From Idiomarina piscisalsi (GTDB lineage Bacteria > Pseudomonadota > Gammaproteobacteria > Enterobacterales > Alteromonadaceae): a DNA stretch of 64,000 bases. Shown piece by piece: positions 24,936 through 34,453 of this stretch (position 1 is its first letter; every line of letters starts with the position of its first letter). The position numbers and the translations under genes were made by a program. The notes below the pieces were generated by a model, which saw nothing but the letters and a program-made list of their open reading frames with translations, made no database searches and had not been told where the DNA came from. Location: the NCBI RefSeq assembly GCF_003987095.1, contig NZ_PIQA01000012.1, positions 1 through 64,000 on the forward strand, written 5' to 3'.

Positions 24936-25373
24936 ATGACGCTTTGGCTTATTGCTTTATCAGCGCTGGCTCTTGGGCTGGCGCTGATTGCGTTGGTTGC
25001 GGTTATTATGACATCGCGGCGTCAGGCCGAGCTTATTGAGCGCCAACAGCAGCGACTATTAATGCTCACAGAAACGGCGACCGAAGTGCTTTCCCTAAAA
25101 GAACAATTGAATGAGCCTAAGCCTGATTCTAACTTCGCGGAAAAGCAGCTGTTGGCGCAGTTAGAACAGCAAGTCTCAACACTTAATGACGAGCAGCGTC
25201 GGTTACAGGAAAAACTTCAGGAGCTGGCTGAGCAGGATCCTGGCTCAAAATTATATCATCGAGCAAGTAAGTTAGTAGCCAGTGGCGCAACGGTTGAAGA
25301 GCTGATGCACGAGTGCGAGCTACCTCAGGCAGAAGCTGAACTGTTGGTATCCTTGCACCAGCGTAAAGGCTAA
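24936..25373 (+). CDS. DUF2802 membrane-anchored coiled-coil protein
   Basis: The 145-residue protein has one N-terminal membrane segment (LWLIALSALALGLALIALVAVIM), a Gln/Glu-rich coiled coil (about 30-105) and a C-terminal helical module (LYHRASKLVASGATVEELMHECELPQAEAELL) that is the DUF2802 region. I recall such genes right after cheW in Vibrio and relatives; the function is not established there. ATG 24936 is preferred over TTG 24915 because AGGTGG precedes it. The stop overlaps the convergent FhlB-like gene by 4 bases. Confidence 0.78.
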   Translation: MTLWLIALSALALGLALIALVAVIMTSRRQAELIERQQQRLLMLTETATEVLSLKEQLNEPKPDSNFAEKQLLAQLEQQVSTLNDEQRRLQEKLQELAEQDPGSKLYHRASKLVASGATVEELMHECELPQAEAELLVSLHQRKG

Positions 25374-25651
25374 CCTTCCTCCCATTGTCGCGGAAACTTA
25401 CCATCCAACAAATAAGCAAAGGCAATAATTTCCGCAATAATAATGTAAAGCTCACGCGGAATTTCATCACCAACATTGAGTTTGGCAAGTGAGTCCGACA
25501 AGAGCGGATCTTCATGAACTAACACGCCATGCTCTTTGGCAACGGCGATAATTTCTTCCGCTAGCTCGTCAAATCCGCGAGCGATAACCTTGGGCGCGTT
25601 AAAGCCGTCATACGACAGCCCAATGGCTTGCTTCTCTTTTTTGTCCGTCAT
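25370..25651 (-). CDS. FhlB-like protein (C-terminal domain of flagellar export switch FlhB)
   Basis: The 93-residue soluble protein matches the cytoplasmic FlhB C-terminal half: AIGLSYDGFNAPKVIARGFDELAEEII, HGVLVHEDPLLSDSLAKLNVGDEIPRELYIIIAEIIAF. The membrane part and the autocleaving NPTH site are absent. Stand-alone FhlB genes exist in several phyla and can influence export specificity. It shares an ATGA overlap with the FliK-like gene upstream, which suggests a functional pair. Confidence 0.82.
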   Translation of the reverse strand: MTDKKEKQAIGLSYDGFNAPKVIARGFDELAEEIIAVAKEHGVLVHEDPLLSDSLAKLNVGDEIPRELYIIIAEIIAFAYLLDGKFPRQWEEG

Positions 25652-27441
25652 ACTTTCACCCGAATAATGCCACTTTGTTGTGTCGCCAGGGTTTCCGGAA
25701 TTCGCCCTTGCTGAACGCGAAACTTCACACTGTTAACCTCTAAATCGGACAACCGCTTCTCCAGTTGCTCCAGGTGTTTCTCGATAATGCTTTGCGCTGA
25801 AGGTGACTCGGCATAAAAGTCGACTGACGAGCCCTGCGGATGATACCGGCCTTTAACCAGTAAAGCGCCTGTTGCTTCTAACTCAAAGCGTAAGGTGAAA
25901 AGCCATAACGTGCGACCCTCCTGCTCCGGCGTATCGGGCTCTCGCTCTGGGCGAATAAGCAACTCGTTTTGTCCGGCCTTTTGTGGGTCGGTCGGCAGCA
26001 AAATGAAATACTCAGGCTGCTGCATCGGCGAGTCTTGTAGCCGTGCCTGAGCGCTTTGGGCTGAATTTAGTACGCCAGTGAATAACTGTAGCAGTCGTTG
26101 CAGTTGCTGCTGAGGCAATTGCAGTAACAGTTGATTAATGCGCTCGCGCACATCGCCAGCCACTTCTGGTGACGGATTCAGCACCTGCTGTATCAGCGCT
26201 TGAGTGAATTGTTTAGGAAGAGCTTGTGTATTGGTCTGCGTGCTGTTTTGTTGACTATTTTGCTGCAAGTTCAACCCCAGCAGCATCATCAACATTTTAC
26301 CAAGGGAGCCCATTTGCTGGTTTGACTGAACACTGACTGGGCGCGCAGAAAACCAGTCGCTTACCCAACGTTGTAGCGCTTCCGGGCGTTGCATGGATTC
26401 GCCCGAGGGTTGTTGTTGCAGTACGACTTTAACTAACTGCTCAATGGCATTAGAGGGGGAACGTAACGCTGTAGTTAAGGTTGAGGCTGTCTGTGCCGCT
26501 TGTGCTACCTGAGTTCCGGACATCGTGCTGGTTGTACTTGTACTTGGCGTTGGCACTGCTTTTACACTGGTGTTTATTTTGGCGATAAGCGCAGACAGCT
26601 CGGGGATTTTTAATGAAGTATTTGCCGCATTATTGGGTGGCACTGCCGGCTGCGTCGAAAGTTGCGCTTTAATTTGCGCGACCAGTGTTTGCAGAGCTTG
26701 CTGAAATTGCTGAGGACTTAACTGGTGCGCTTGTTTAATAGCAATACCTCGCGAGAACTGAACAGGCCTACCTGTGTTAAGCAGAGTTTTCTCAGTCGGT
26801 GGCGTCAGGCTGTTGGCTGCAGGTGTCTGTATGGAGGCCGCTTTATTTGCACTAGTCGCCTTTAACAATTTTGTCGCCTGAGAACTTTCAACCAACGCTT
26901 TAACAAGCTTGGGCGGCAACTGTGTTATTGGTATATCGACCTTTGCAACCTGCGTTTTTGGCGCCCCGGCCTGCGGTGCGGCCGATTGAGGTTGCCCTGT
27001 GTGAGTTTGAGGTGCCGGCTGACCTTGTTGCGTATTGCCACTGGGCGGCAGTTTGCCCAGCGCTTGCGTAACAACCAGTTGCACCACAGGCTTGTTTCCC
27101 GGTGTCATCGATATTTGCAGCTGCAATTGCGTTCCCGGGGAAAGTTTTGACGGCAACTGTGCCATAAGTGCTTTTGGTGGGTTTGGCCATTGCCAACCGG
27201 CCCCTTGTATCTGAGGAGCTTGTTGTGTATTTCCGCCAGAGCTCCCTCTGGCTTGCGGCAAAAATACAGTGGCCGGTATTTGTAACGTTGGCTGACGTGG
27301 CCCTGACGGAGTGCTTCCTGTACCGGTATTTGGACCGGTTAAAATGCGCGCAAGGGTTGCTACGTTTTGCTTATCAATACGAGCCATAGAGCGCTCTGGA
27401 GCGTTCAGCATTTGTTGTAACAGTTGCGTGATATCAGCCAT
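25648..27441 (-). CDS. FliK-like hook-length control domain protein
   Basis: The 597-residue protein has a long Gln/Thr/Pro/Ala-rich region (about 30-340, with many TPSTS and QQ tracts) and a C-terminal globular domain (about 470-595: RTLWLFTLRFELEATGALLVKGRYHPQGSSVDFYAESP) like the FliK C-terminal domain. FliK measures hook length and contacts FlhB. This may be a second FliK paralogue acting with the FhlB-like protein, since the main fliK usually lies with other flagellar genes. Its promoter would be in the 78-base gap shared with ccmA. Confidence 0.72.
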   Translation of the reverse strand: MADITQLLQQMLNAPERSMARIDKQNVATLARILTGPNTGTGSTPSGPRQPTLQIPATVFLPQARGSSGGNTQQAPQIQGAGWQWPNPPKALMAQLPSKLSPGTQLQLQISMTPGNKPVVQLVVTQALGKLPPSGNTQQGQPAPQTHTGQPQSAAPQAGAPKTQVAKVDIPITQLPPKLVKALVESSQATKLLKATSANKAASIQTPAANSLTPPTEKTLLNTGRPVQFSRGIAIKQAHQLSPQQFQQALQTLVAQIKAQLSTQPAVPPNNAANTSLKIPELSALIAKINTSVKAVPTPSTSTTSTMSGTQVAQAAQTASTLTTALRSPSNAIEQLVKVVLQQQPSGESMQRPEALQRWVSDWFSARPVSVQSNQQMGSLGKMLMMLLGLNLQQNSQQNSTQTNTQALPKQFTQALIQQVLNPSPEVAGDVRERINQLLLQLPQQQLQRLLQLFTGVLNSAQSAQARLQDSPMQQPEYFILLPTDPQKAGQNELLIRPEREPDTPEQEGRTLWLFTLRFELEATGALLVKGRYHPQGSSVDFYAESPSAQSIIEKHLEQLEKRLSDLEVNSVKFRVQQGRIPETLATQQSGIIRVKV

Positions 27442-27519
27442 GCGCTTTACTCAAATTTTATGGTAGACTCGGTGGCATTTGCGTCAGCTTACCAGTAAGG
27501 GCTCAGTTGTAAAATCCGC

Positions 27520-28194
27520 ATGACACAAGAAACTATCGCCAAAGTGCCACTATTGCACGCCGAGCAGCTTAGCTCAACGCGTGGTGGTCGAGTATTGTTT
27601 GATGAGCTGAGCTTCCAGTTACACCCTGGTGAGTTATGGCAGGTAACCGGCCCTAATGGGGCAGGCAAGTCAACGTTGCTGAGAATGCTGGCCGGGCTTT
27701 TAGAGCCTACTGAAGGGCGTATTCAGTTTAACGGCACAAGCTTGTACGACAACTGGCAAAGCTACTGTCAGCAACTGCTGTTTATTGGTCATAAAGCCGC
27801 TGTAAAAGGCGAACTTACCGCATTAGAAAACTTCTATTGGCAACAGCAACTCACCGCTAGCCCTAATACCGATGGCTGGGACTTATTGGAAAAGCTCGGT
27901 TTGCTGGGGTTAGAAGATGAGCTCACAGGCCGCTTATCAGCTGGCCAACAGCGACGTGTCGCTTTAACTCGGTTGTGGGCGAATAAGGCAAAGCTGTGGA
28001 TTCTGGATGAACCCTTTACTTCCTTAGATGTACAAGGGGTTGCTCTGCTGCAAAAGCGCTTTGCTGAACACTTAGCCGACGAAGGCTGTATTATTTTTAC
28101 TTCGCATCAGTCGCTGACTTTGTCCGAGTTATCGCCCAAACTTATCGACTTAAGTCAGGCTGCCCAGGTTCATAGTGAGGCGGCTTATGATTAA
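27520..28194 (+). CDS. ccmA: Cytochrome c maturation ATP-binding protein CcmA
   Basis: The 224-residue ABC ATPase has Walker A GPNGAGKST (about 44-52), the signature LSAGQQRRVAL, Walker B LWILDEPF and the switch His in FTSHQ. With CcmB, CcmC and CcmD it releases heme-loaded CcmE from CcmC. It is the first gene of a complete ccmABCDEFGHI operon, divergent from the FliK-like gene. Confidence 0.96.
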   Translation: MTQETIAKVPLLHAEQLSSTRGGRVLFDELSFQLHPGELWQVTGPNGAGKSTLLRMLAGLLEPTEGRIQFNGTSLYDNWQSYCQQLLFIGHKAAVKGELTALENFYWQQQLTASPNTDGWDLLEKLGLLGLEDELTGRLSAGQQRRVALTRLWANKAKLWILDEPFTSLDVQGVALLQKRFAEHLADEGCIIFTSHQSLTLSELSPKLIDLSQAAQVHSEAAYD

Positions 28195-28870
28195 CGCTTC
28201 CATGAGACAGGTTTGGCTGGCAGTACTGAAACGTGACTTACGCATTGCCGCGCGTCGACGCAGTGACGCCCTAAATCCACTATTGTTTTTACTGATGGTC
28301 GTCACTCTGTTTCCGTTGGGCGTCGGTCCGGGGCCTGATATTCTGGCGCGTATAGCGCCCGGGATTATTTGGGTGGCTGCTCTTTTAGCCAGCCTGCTAG
28401 GGCTCGAGCGTTTATTTAAAGACGATTTCCAGGACGGCACGCTGGAACAGTTGTGCTTACTGCCACAGCCGCTGGCGTTCACTACAACCGCCAAAGTGAT
28501 GGCTCACTGGCTGTTAACGGGACTACCTTTAGTCATATTGTCGCCGTTGCTGGCGCTACTGCTAAGCTTGCCGATGCAAGGCTGGTGGGCGTTAGCGCTC
28601 AGTTTGCTGCTTGGCACACCAGCTTTGAGTGCACTCGGCGCTATTGGCGCGGCGCTAACCCTCCAGGTTCAGCGCGGCAGTTCACTAATTAGCCTTATCC
28701 TTATTCCGTTATTTATCCCGCTGTTGATTTTTGCCACCGCCGCTGTTGAAAATGCCTCTATGGGGCTTGCAGTGCACGGACAATTGGCTATTCTTGCGGC
28801 TATTTCTGTTTTGACCATAACATTGTCCCCGCTGGCGATAGCGGCGGGCATAAAAATGAGTGTGAATTAA
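28187..28870 (+). CDS. ccmB: Heme exporter membrane protein CcmB
   Basis: The 227-residue protein has about six membrane segments. Its N-terminus LAVLKRDLRIAARRRSDALNPLLFL and the LFKDDFQDGTLEQLCLLPQPL loop are typical of CcmB, the membrane part of the CcmAB transporter. The start is ATG 28187, overlapping ccmA by 8 bases, with GAGGCGG upstream. Confidence 0.95.
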   Translation: MINASMRQVWLAVLKRDLRIAARRRSDALNPLLFLLMVVTLFPLGVGPGPDILARIAPGIIWVAALLASLLGLERLFKDDFQDGTLEQLCLLPQPLAFTTTAKVMAHWLLTGLPLVILSPLLALLLSLPMQGWWALALSLLLGTPALSALGAIGAALTLQVQRGSSLISLILIPLFIPLLIFATAAVENASMGLAVHGQLAILAAISVLTITLSPLAIAAGIKMSVN

Positions 28871-28871
28871 T

Positions 28872-29609
28872 ATGTGGCGATGGTTACACCCTTACGCAAA
28901 GCCTGAAGCAACCTATCGACTTGTCGAAAAGTTACTGCCGTGGTTTGCGGCATTAACCTTTATTTCGTTGGCCGTCGGCGTGATTTGGGGCCTGGCATTC
29001 GCGCCGGCAGACTACCAGCAGGGCGATAGTTACCGAATTATATTCCTGCATGTACCGGCGGCTATTTTTTCAATGGGCGCGTATGCCGGTATGGCAATAA
29101 TGGGTGGCATAGCACTTATTTGGCAAATTAAAACAGCGGAGTGGTCGATACCGGCCATAGCCCCTGTCGGAGCTGCGTTGACGGTTGTCGCCTTGTTGAC
29201 CGGGGCCATTTGGGGTAAGCCCATGTGGGGCACTTGGTGGGTTTGGGACGCACGCCTTACTTCCGAGCTTATTCTTTTATTCTTATACATTGGTGTTATG
29301 GCGCTTTATTTTGCTTTCGATGACGCCAGAACAGGCGCTAAAGCCGCTGCCATACTCTCGCTTGTGGGGGTTATTAACCTGCCTATTATTCATTACTCCG
29401 TTGAGTGGTGGAATACCCTGCACCAAGGGGCGACTATTACCAAATTTGAGAGACCGTCGATAGCAACCAGTATGCTTATTCCATTATTAATATGCCTGGC
29501 AGGCTTCCTATTTTTAACCATTTCACTGGTGATGATGCGGTTAAAAAATGAGATACTACGACATGAATTAGGTCGCCCGTGGGCGCAGCAGGAACTGGAG
29601 AAAAACTGA
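28872..29609 (+). CDS. ccmC: Heme handling protein CcmC
   Basis: The 245-residue membrane protein has six segments and the periplasmic WWD heme-binding motif WGTWWVWDARLTSELILLFLYIG (about 119-141). Flanking His residues sit in IFLHVPAA and IIHYSVEWWNTLHQG. It attaches heme to CcmE. Its stop overlaps the ccmD start by one base. Confidence 0.96.
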   Translation: MWRWLHPYAKPEATYRLVEKLLPWFAALTFISLAVGVIWGLAFAPADYQQGDSYRIIFLHVPAAIFSMGAYAGMAIMGGIALIWQIKTAEWSIPAIAPVGAALTVVALLTGAIWGKPMWGTWWVWDARLTSELILLFLYIGVMALYFAFDDARTGAKAAAILSLVGVINLPIIHYSVEWWNTLHQGATITKFERPSIATSMLIPLLICLAGFLFLTISLVMMRLKNEILRHELGRPWAQQELEKN

Positions 29610-29812
29610 TGCCATTCGACAGTTTTCAGGACTTTATCATTATGGGCGGCTATGGCTTATATGTTTGGTTGTCTTTTTTCTTGAGCTTTGTCGTTATTGC
29701 GTTAGTTGCGCTGGAAACGGCTATCGCTCGTAAGTCCTTGCGGAAGAAAAGCCAGCAGTTGCAGAATCGTCAGCAGCGCTTAGCCAAGCGACAACGGTCA
29801 GTGTCGCAGTAG
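29609..29812 (+). CDS. ccmD: Heme exporter small subunit CcmD
   Basis: The 67-residue protein has one membrane segment. The conserved start is MPFDSFQDFIIMGGYGLYVWLSFFLSF and the tail is basic and Gln-rich (LRKKSQQLQNRQQRLAKRQ). It stabilises the CcmABC-CcmE complex. ATG 29609 is chosen over an upstream GTG because it gives the family N-terminus. Confidence 0.93.
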   Translation: MPFDSFQDFIIMGGYGLYVWLSFFLSFVVIALVALETAIARKSLRKKSQQLQNRQQRLAKRQRSVSQ

Positions 29813-29821
29813 GAGAGAAGT

Positions 29822-30304
29822 ATGAATCCGAGACGTAAACAAAGACTTACCTGGGTGCTTATTTTAGTGTTCGGGGTGTCTGTAGCGACAGGACTAATGT
29901 TGTACGCATTAAGCCAAAGTATTGACTTGTTTTACACGCCGAGCGAGCTGGTAGAAGGTAAGGGCGAAGACAAGCAAAAGCCACAGGTTGGTCAGCGTAT
30001 GCGTGTTGGCGGCATGGTGGTTGAAGGCTCGGTTAAACGCGACCCGAAAACCCTGGAAGTGTCTTTTAATATTACCGACACAGGCCCTGAAATCACGGTG
30101 CTTTATCAAGGTATTTTGCCGGACTTATTCCGCGAAGGTCAGGGCATTGTTGCTCAGGGTGAATTGGTAGAGCCTACCGTTTTGAAAGCAACGGAAGTGC
30201 TGGCTAAACACGACGAAGAATATATGCCGCCGGAGTTAGCCGAAAAAATGAAAGGCATTAAGCACGTAAACCCCAACAAATCCTATGAGGATGGTGATCT
30301 ATGA
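29822..30304 (+). CDS. ccmE: Periplasmic heme chaperone CcmE
   Basis: The 160-residue protein has an N-terminal anchor ([19 protein letters not shown]) and an OB-fold periplasmic domain. The heme-binding His lies in [13 protein letters not shown] (about residue 129), the family motif. It carries heme from CcmC to CcmF/H. GGAGAG precedes the ATG; its end overlaps ccmF as ATGA. Confidence 0.96.
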   Translation: MNPRRKQRLTWVLILVFGVSVATGLMLYALSQSIDLFYTPSELVEGKGEDKQKPQVGQRMRVGGMVVEGSVKRDPKTLEVSFNITDTGPEITVLYQGILPDLFREGQGIVAQGELVEPTVLKATEVLAKHDEEYMPPELAEKMKGIKHVNPNKSYEDGDL

Positions 30305-32253
30305 TTGCTGAAGCAGGCCATCTCGCTATAGCCATAGCGCTGGCATTCTCTTGTTTGTTGGCGTTCTACCCCCTTTGGGGCGCAGCCAAAGGCCATGGTG
30401 GCATGATGTCACTGGCAAGGCCTTTTGCCCTAGGCCAGTTTTTCTTCACCGCTGTGGCTTTTGGACTATTGGTTTGGGGATTCGTCAGTAATGACTTTAG
30501 TATTGCCTATGTTGCTGCAAACTCTAACTCAGACTTACCGGTTGCCTATCGGGTAACAGCGGTATGGGGCTCGCATGAGGGCTCTTTTCTTTTATGGATG
30601 CTGATGCAGGCAGGCTGGATAGCGGCCGTTGCGCTGTTTTCACGTTCCATGCCTTTGCCTATGGTGGCGCGGGTTTTAGCCATTCTTGGTTTAATCAGTA
30701 TTGGCTTCTACTTATTTATGTTGACAGTGTCCAACCCGTTTGACCGCGCGTTACCGTTAATTCCTGTCGACGGACGTGACTTAAACCCACTGTTACAAGA
30801 CCCGGGCATGATCATTCACCCACCGTTATTGTATATGGGGTACGTAGGCTTCTCGGTGGCCTTTGCGTTTGCCATTGCTGCGCTTATGTCCGGTAAGCTA
30901 GATGCAGCCTGGGCACGGTGGTCACGACCGTGGACATTAGCGGCCTGGATTTTCCTGACTCTGGGTATCGCAATCGGTAGTTGGTGGGCCTATTATGAAC
31001 TTGGCTGGGGTGGCTGGTGGTTCTGGGACCCGGTCGAAAATGCCAGTTTTATGCCGTGGCTGGTTGGAACGGCTTTGCTGCACTCGTTAGCGGTTACCGA
31101 AAAGCGGGGCAGTTTCAAGTCCTGGACGGTATTGTTGGCAATAGCCGCCTTTAGTTTGAGCCTGCTGGGTACTTTCCTGGTTCGATCCGGGGTCTTGGTG
31201 TCGGTGCATGCCTTTGCGTCAGACCCAACCCGTGGTTTATTTATTTTGGTCTTACTCGCATTGGTTATTGGCGGGTCTTTAATACTGTACGGCATGCGTG
31301 CCGGACAAATGCAGAGCTACAGCCGATACGAGCTATTTTCCCGCGAAGTCATGCTGCTGGGTAACAACGTCTTGCTGATGGCTGCGATGGTTGTGGTCTT
31401 CCTTGGCACTATGCTTCCGTTAGTGCATAAAGAAACTGGCTTGGGCAGCATTTCAGTCGGTGAGCCCTTCTTCAACAGCGTCTACAGTTGGTTGGTCATT
31501 CCATTCGCACTGTTGGTTGGCCTGGGGCCTCTGTTGCGCTGGCGTCGACAGGCACTTAAGCCTCTACTGAAGCCTATTGCGTTGGCACTTAGCCTTGCTG
31601 TGGTACTGGCTTATGCGCTACCAAAAATATGGGCTGACGAGTTGCCGACAATGGTGGTTATAGGCTTGTTTTTAGCATTTTGGGTTGGTCTGGCAACAGT
31701 AACCGAAGTACAGCAGACAGTGAAACAGCGTAAACAAGGCTGGCATGGTATTACCCGCCTGTCGGGTAGCCACTGGGGCATGGTGCTGGGTCATATAGGC
31801 TTTGCAGTAACCTTAATTGGCATCACTCTGGTGTCACATTATGAACAGGAAAGAGACATTGCCTTGGCGCCGGGACAGTCAGTTAACATTATCGGCTACA
31901 ACGTCAGCTTTGATTCCTTAGACCACCGCGAAGGGCCTAACTACAACTCCGATGCGGGGGAGTTCACTGTTACAAAAAATGGTGAGCTTGTTACTGAGGT
32001 GACCAGTGAAAAGCGCTTTTACCGAGTGCAGCGAACCAGCATGACGGAAGTCGGTCTCGATGCAAGCCTATTAAGAGATATCTATATTGCCATGGGCGAA
32101 CCTCTGGAAGATGGCGCATGGGCGATACGCTTTTACGTTAAGCCATTTGTTCGCTGGATATGGCTTGGTGCGATTATTATGGCAATAGGCGGTGTCTTTG
32201 CTATGGCGGATAAACGCTATCGTAAGCGCAAAAACGGAGGGGCAAATGAATAA
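30301..32253 (+). CDS. ccmF: Cytochrome c heme lyase subunit CcmF
   Basis: The 650-residue protein has about 15 membrane segments. The WWD motif [19 protein letters not shown] is at about 235-253, [11 protein letters not shown] at about 92-102, and further heme-related His residues occur in [11 protein letters not shown] and [12 protein letters not shown]. It ligates heme to apocytochromes in the periplasm together with CcmH and CcmI. Length is standard. Confidence 0.97.
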   Translation: MIAEAGHLAIAIALAFSCLLAFYPLWGAAKGHGGMMSLARPFALGQFFFTAVAFGLLVWGFVSNDFSIAYVAANSNSDLPVAYRVTAVWGSHEGSFLLWMLMQAGWIAAVALFSRSMPLPMVARVLAILGLISIGFYLFMLTVSNPFDRALPLIPVDGRDLNPLLQDPGMIIHPPLLYMGYVGFSVAFAFAIAALMSGKLDAAWARWSRPWTLAAWIFLTLGIAIGSWWAYYELGWGGWWFWDPVENASFMPWLVGTALLHSLAVTEKRGSFKSWTVLLAIAAFSLSLLGTFLVRSGVLVSVHAFASDPTRGLFILVLLALVIGGSLILYGMRAGQMQSYSRYELFSREVMLLGNNVLLMAAMVVVFLGTMLPLVHKETGLGSISVGEPFFNSVYSWLVIPFALLVGLGPLLRWRRQALKPLLKPIALALSLAVVLAYALPKIWADELPTMVVIGLFLAFWVGLATVTEVQQTVKQRKQGWHGITRLSGSHWGMVLGHIGFAVTLIGITLVSHYEQERDIALAPGQSVNIIGYNVSFDSLDHREGPNYNSDAGEFTVTKNGELVTEVTSEKRFYRVQRTSMTEVGLDASLLRDIYIAMGEPLEDGAWAIRFYVKPFVRWIWLGAIIMAIGGVFAMADKRYRKRKNGGANE

Positions 32254-32797
32254 GAACCTTCGCTGGATAGTTTTATTTGCACCGCTCGTTTTATTTATCG
32301 CATTAGCGGCCTTTTTACTAAAAGGGCTGGGCAGTGATCCGACTAAGCTCGATTCAGCTTTAATTAATGAACCGGTACCGGCGTTTAAGACAGTTGATCT
32401 TTATGACACCAGCATTGCTTATGATGAGTCAGTGTTAAAAGGTGAACCCATGTTGTTGAATGTATGGGCAACCTGGTGTCCGACGTGTCGTGCAGAGCAT
32501 GAGTTTTTGAACCAACTAGCGTCAGAAGGTATACCCATTGTCGGCTTAAATTACAAAGATGACTCGCGCGAAAAAGCAGTGAACTGGCTGAATACATTAG
32601 GCGACCCATATACGGTCAATTTGTTTGACCCTGAAGGCGATGTTGCCTTTGAATTCGGCGTTTACGGAGCGCCGGAAACGTATTTTATTGATGAAAAAGG
32701 CGTTATTCGGTATCGCCATGTCGGCGATGTGAATGCTCGGAATTGGCAAAGTACCTTAAAACCAATTTATGAACAGTTGAAACAGGAGGCACAATGA
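32246..32797 (+). CDS. ccmG: Thiol:disulfide interchange protein CcmG/DsbE
   Basis: The 183-residue membrane-anchored thioredoxin-like protein has one N-terminal segment (WIVLFAPLVLFIALAAFLL) and the active site NVWATWCPTCRAEH (CPTC near residue 80), plus cis-Pro in YGAPETYFID. It keeps apocytochrome heme-site cysteines reduced. The start ATG 32246 has GGAGGGG upstream and overlaps ccmF by 8 bases. Confidence 0.95.
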   Translation: MNKNLRWIVLFAPLVLFIALAAFLLKGLGSDPTKLDSALINEPVPAFKTVDLYDTSIAYDESVLKGEPMLLNVWATWCPTCRAEHEFLNQLASEGIPIVGLNYKDDSREKAVNWLNTLGDPYTVNLFDPEGDVAFEFGVYGAPETYFIDEKGVIRYRHVGDVNARNWQSTLKPIYEQLKQEAQ

Positions 32798-33252
32798 GTC
32801 GGTTACTCCCAATGCTTTTCCTGTTGAGCGCCTTTGCTTTTAGTGTGGTAGCGCAAGATGCGACACAACGCTCGTTTGACAACGAACAGCAACGAGAAGT
32901 GTATCAACAGTTGATTAAAGAGCTGCGCTGCCCGAAATGTCAAAATCAAAATATAGCCGACTCTAATGCTCCGCTTGCAGAAGACATGCGCGACAAAAGC
33001 TACGAGATGCTGAAAGCGGGTAAGTCGAAGCAGGAAATCATCGACTTTATGGTCGAGCGGTACGGTAACTTTGTGCATTACAAACCGCCGTTTACGGCCG
33101 CGACAGCAGTACTTTGGTTCGGCCCTGTGGTTATTTTGATTATCGGTATTGGTGTTGCTGTTTTGCTGACACGCAAGAAAAAAGAGCAAACAGCTTTGAC
33201 CCCTGAAGAGCGCGCTCAGTTAGAGCAGCTAAGGAAAAACGACAATGACTAG
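32794..33252 (+). CDS. ccmH: Cytochrome c maturation protein CcmH
   Basis: The 152-residue protein has a signal peptide (MSRLLPMLFLLSAFAFSVVAQ), the redox motif LRCPKCQNQNIADSNA (CPKC near residue 47), YGNFVHYKPPF and a C-terminal membrane segment. It lacks the TPR part, which is a separate gene (ccmI) here, unlike the fused E. coli CcmH. It overlaps both neighbours. Confidence 0.95.
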   Translation: MSRLLPMLFLLSAFAFSVVAQDATQRSFDNEQQREVYQQLIKELRCPKCQNQNIADSNAPLAEDMRDKSYEMLKAGKSKQEIIDFMVERYGNFVHYKPPFTAATAVLWFGPVVILIIGIGVAVLLTRKKKEQTALTPEERAQLEQLRKNDND

Positions 33253-34453
33253 TTTAATCATCGTAATGTTGTTGATGCTGTTAGTTGCTGTCGTTTTTAT
33301 TCTGTTAGCGACAGGAAAACAGCGACGCATTCTAAAAAGACAGGATGAAAATAAACGCTGGTACGAGCAACGTTTCACGGAGCTTGAAGAAGAGCGCTCA
33401 TTGCACGGCTTGTCTGATGAAGAGTACGAGTATTCAAAGCAGGAGCTCGATAAAACCTTTGTTAATGACAGTAAGGACATTGAAGAAACTATAGAATGGC
33501 GCCCGGCACCCGTCGTATTACCGGCTGTCATTGTTGTGATTATATCGGTTGCTCTGTACTGGAGTTTTGGTAGCTGGCAATTGCAGGAGCAAGCGGCAGA
33601 CGCTCGTGAGCGTTTACCAGAACTTGGCAAAAAGTTACTGAGCGAACAGACTCAGGCTGCCGATCCGGAAGAACTTAACCTGTTCGCTTTGGGACTTCGT
33701 CAGAAGCTTATGAGCGACCCGAATGATGCCATTGCATGGTGGATATATGCGGGGTTAATGGTTGACATTGGCGCACCGGAAGAAGCGGACGAGGCCTTCC
33801 AAAAGTCACTAGACTTAGAACCCGAGCGGCTGAATACCCTGGTGAGCTACAGTCGTTTCTTATTAATGTCCGGCTCAGCTCAAAATAAAGCGAAAGCTGC
33901 GAATTTGTTAGCCCGGGCATTGAAGCTAAACCCAGCCAATATAGAGGCGCTTTCGCTACTGGGTTTTGTGGCTTATGAACAACAGGACTGGGAGCAGGCA
34001 ATTCAGGCATGGACGCTGTTACAGCAGCAGTTATCGCCAGGCTCGGAGCGTTATGTGGCTGTTCAGAATGCGTTAGCAGATGCGAAGCAGCAACAGGCTA
34101 ACGCTGGGGTGACATTAACCGTTACGGTGAACATCGATAATGCGGTTCAGGAGTTTCTGCCCGAAGGTGCAACGTTGTTTGTTTATGTCACCGGAAATGA
34201 TGCGCCTATGCCAGCAGCGGTGGTCCGCGAGCCGGTCGAAGGCTTTCCTGTGACTTATACCTTATCTAATGCTAATGCTATGTTGCCAGACCATAAATTG
34301 TCTGACTTAGACGAGTGGACCGTTCGTGCTCGTGTTTCGCAAGACGAGAACATTGAAGCGGAACCTGGTGATCTGGAAGCGCCAACAGTGACTATTAAAG
34401 CTAAAGCGAATCAAACAGCGTCAGTGACTTTATCAACACGGATTCAAGAATGA
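33245..34453 (+). CDS. ccmI: Cytochrome c maturation TPR protein CcmI
   Basis: The 402-residue protein has two N-terminal membrane segments (residues 3-20 and about 94-112), a cytoplasmic loop with ELEEERSLHGLSDEEYEYSKQELDK, and a periplasmic TPR region (about 140-265: NDAIAWWIYAGLMVDIG, EEADEAFQKSLDLEPE). A C-terminal beta-rich domain follows. It holds the C-termini of apocytochromes for the heme lyase. It completes the operon, and mlaA follows with an ATGA overlap. Confidence 0.92.
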   Translation: MTSLIIVMLLMLLVAVVFILLATGKQRRILKRQDENKRWYEQRFTELEEERSLHGLSDEEYEYSKQELDKTFVNDSKDIEETIEWRPAPVVLPAVIVVIISVALYWSFGSWQLQEQAADARERLPELGKKLLSEQTQAADPEELNLFALGLRQKLMSDPNDAIAWWIYAGLMVDIGAPEEADEAFQKSLDLEPERLNTLVSYSRFLLMSGSAQNKAKAANLLARALKLNPANIEALSLLGFVAYEQQDWEQAIQAWTLLQQQLSPGSERYVAVQNALADAKQQQANAGVTLTVTVNIDNAVQEFLPEGATLFVYVTGNDAPMPAAVVREPVEGFPVTYTLSNANAMLPDHKLSDLDEWTVRARVSQDENIEAEPGDLEAPTVTIKAKANQTASVTLSTRIQE

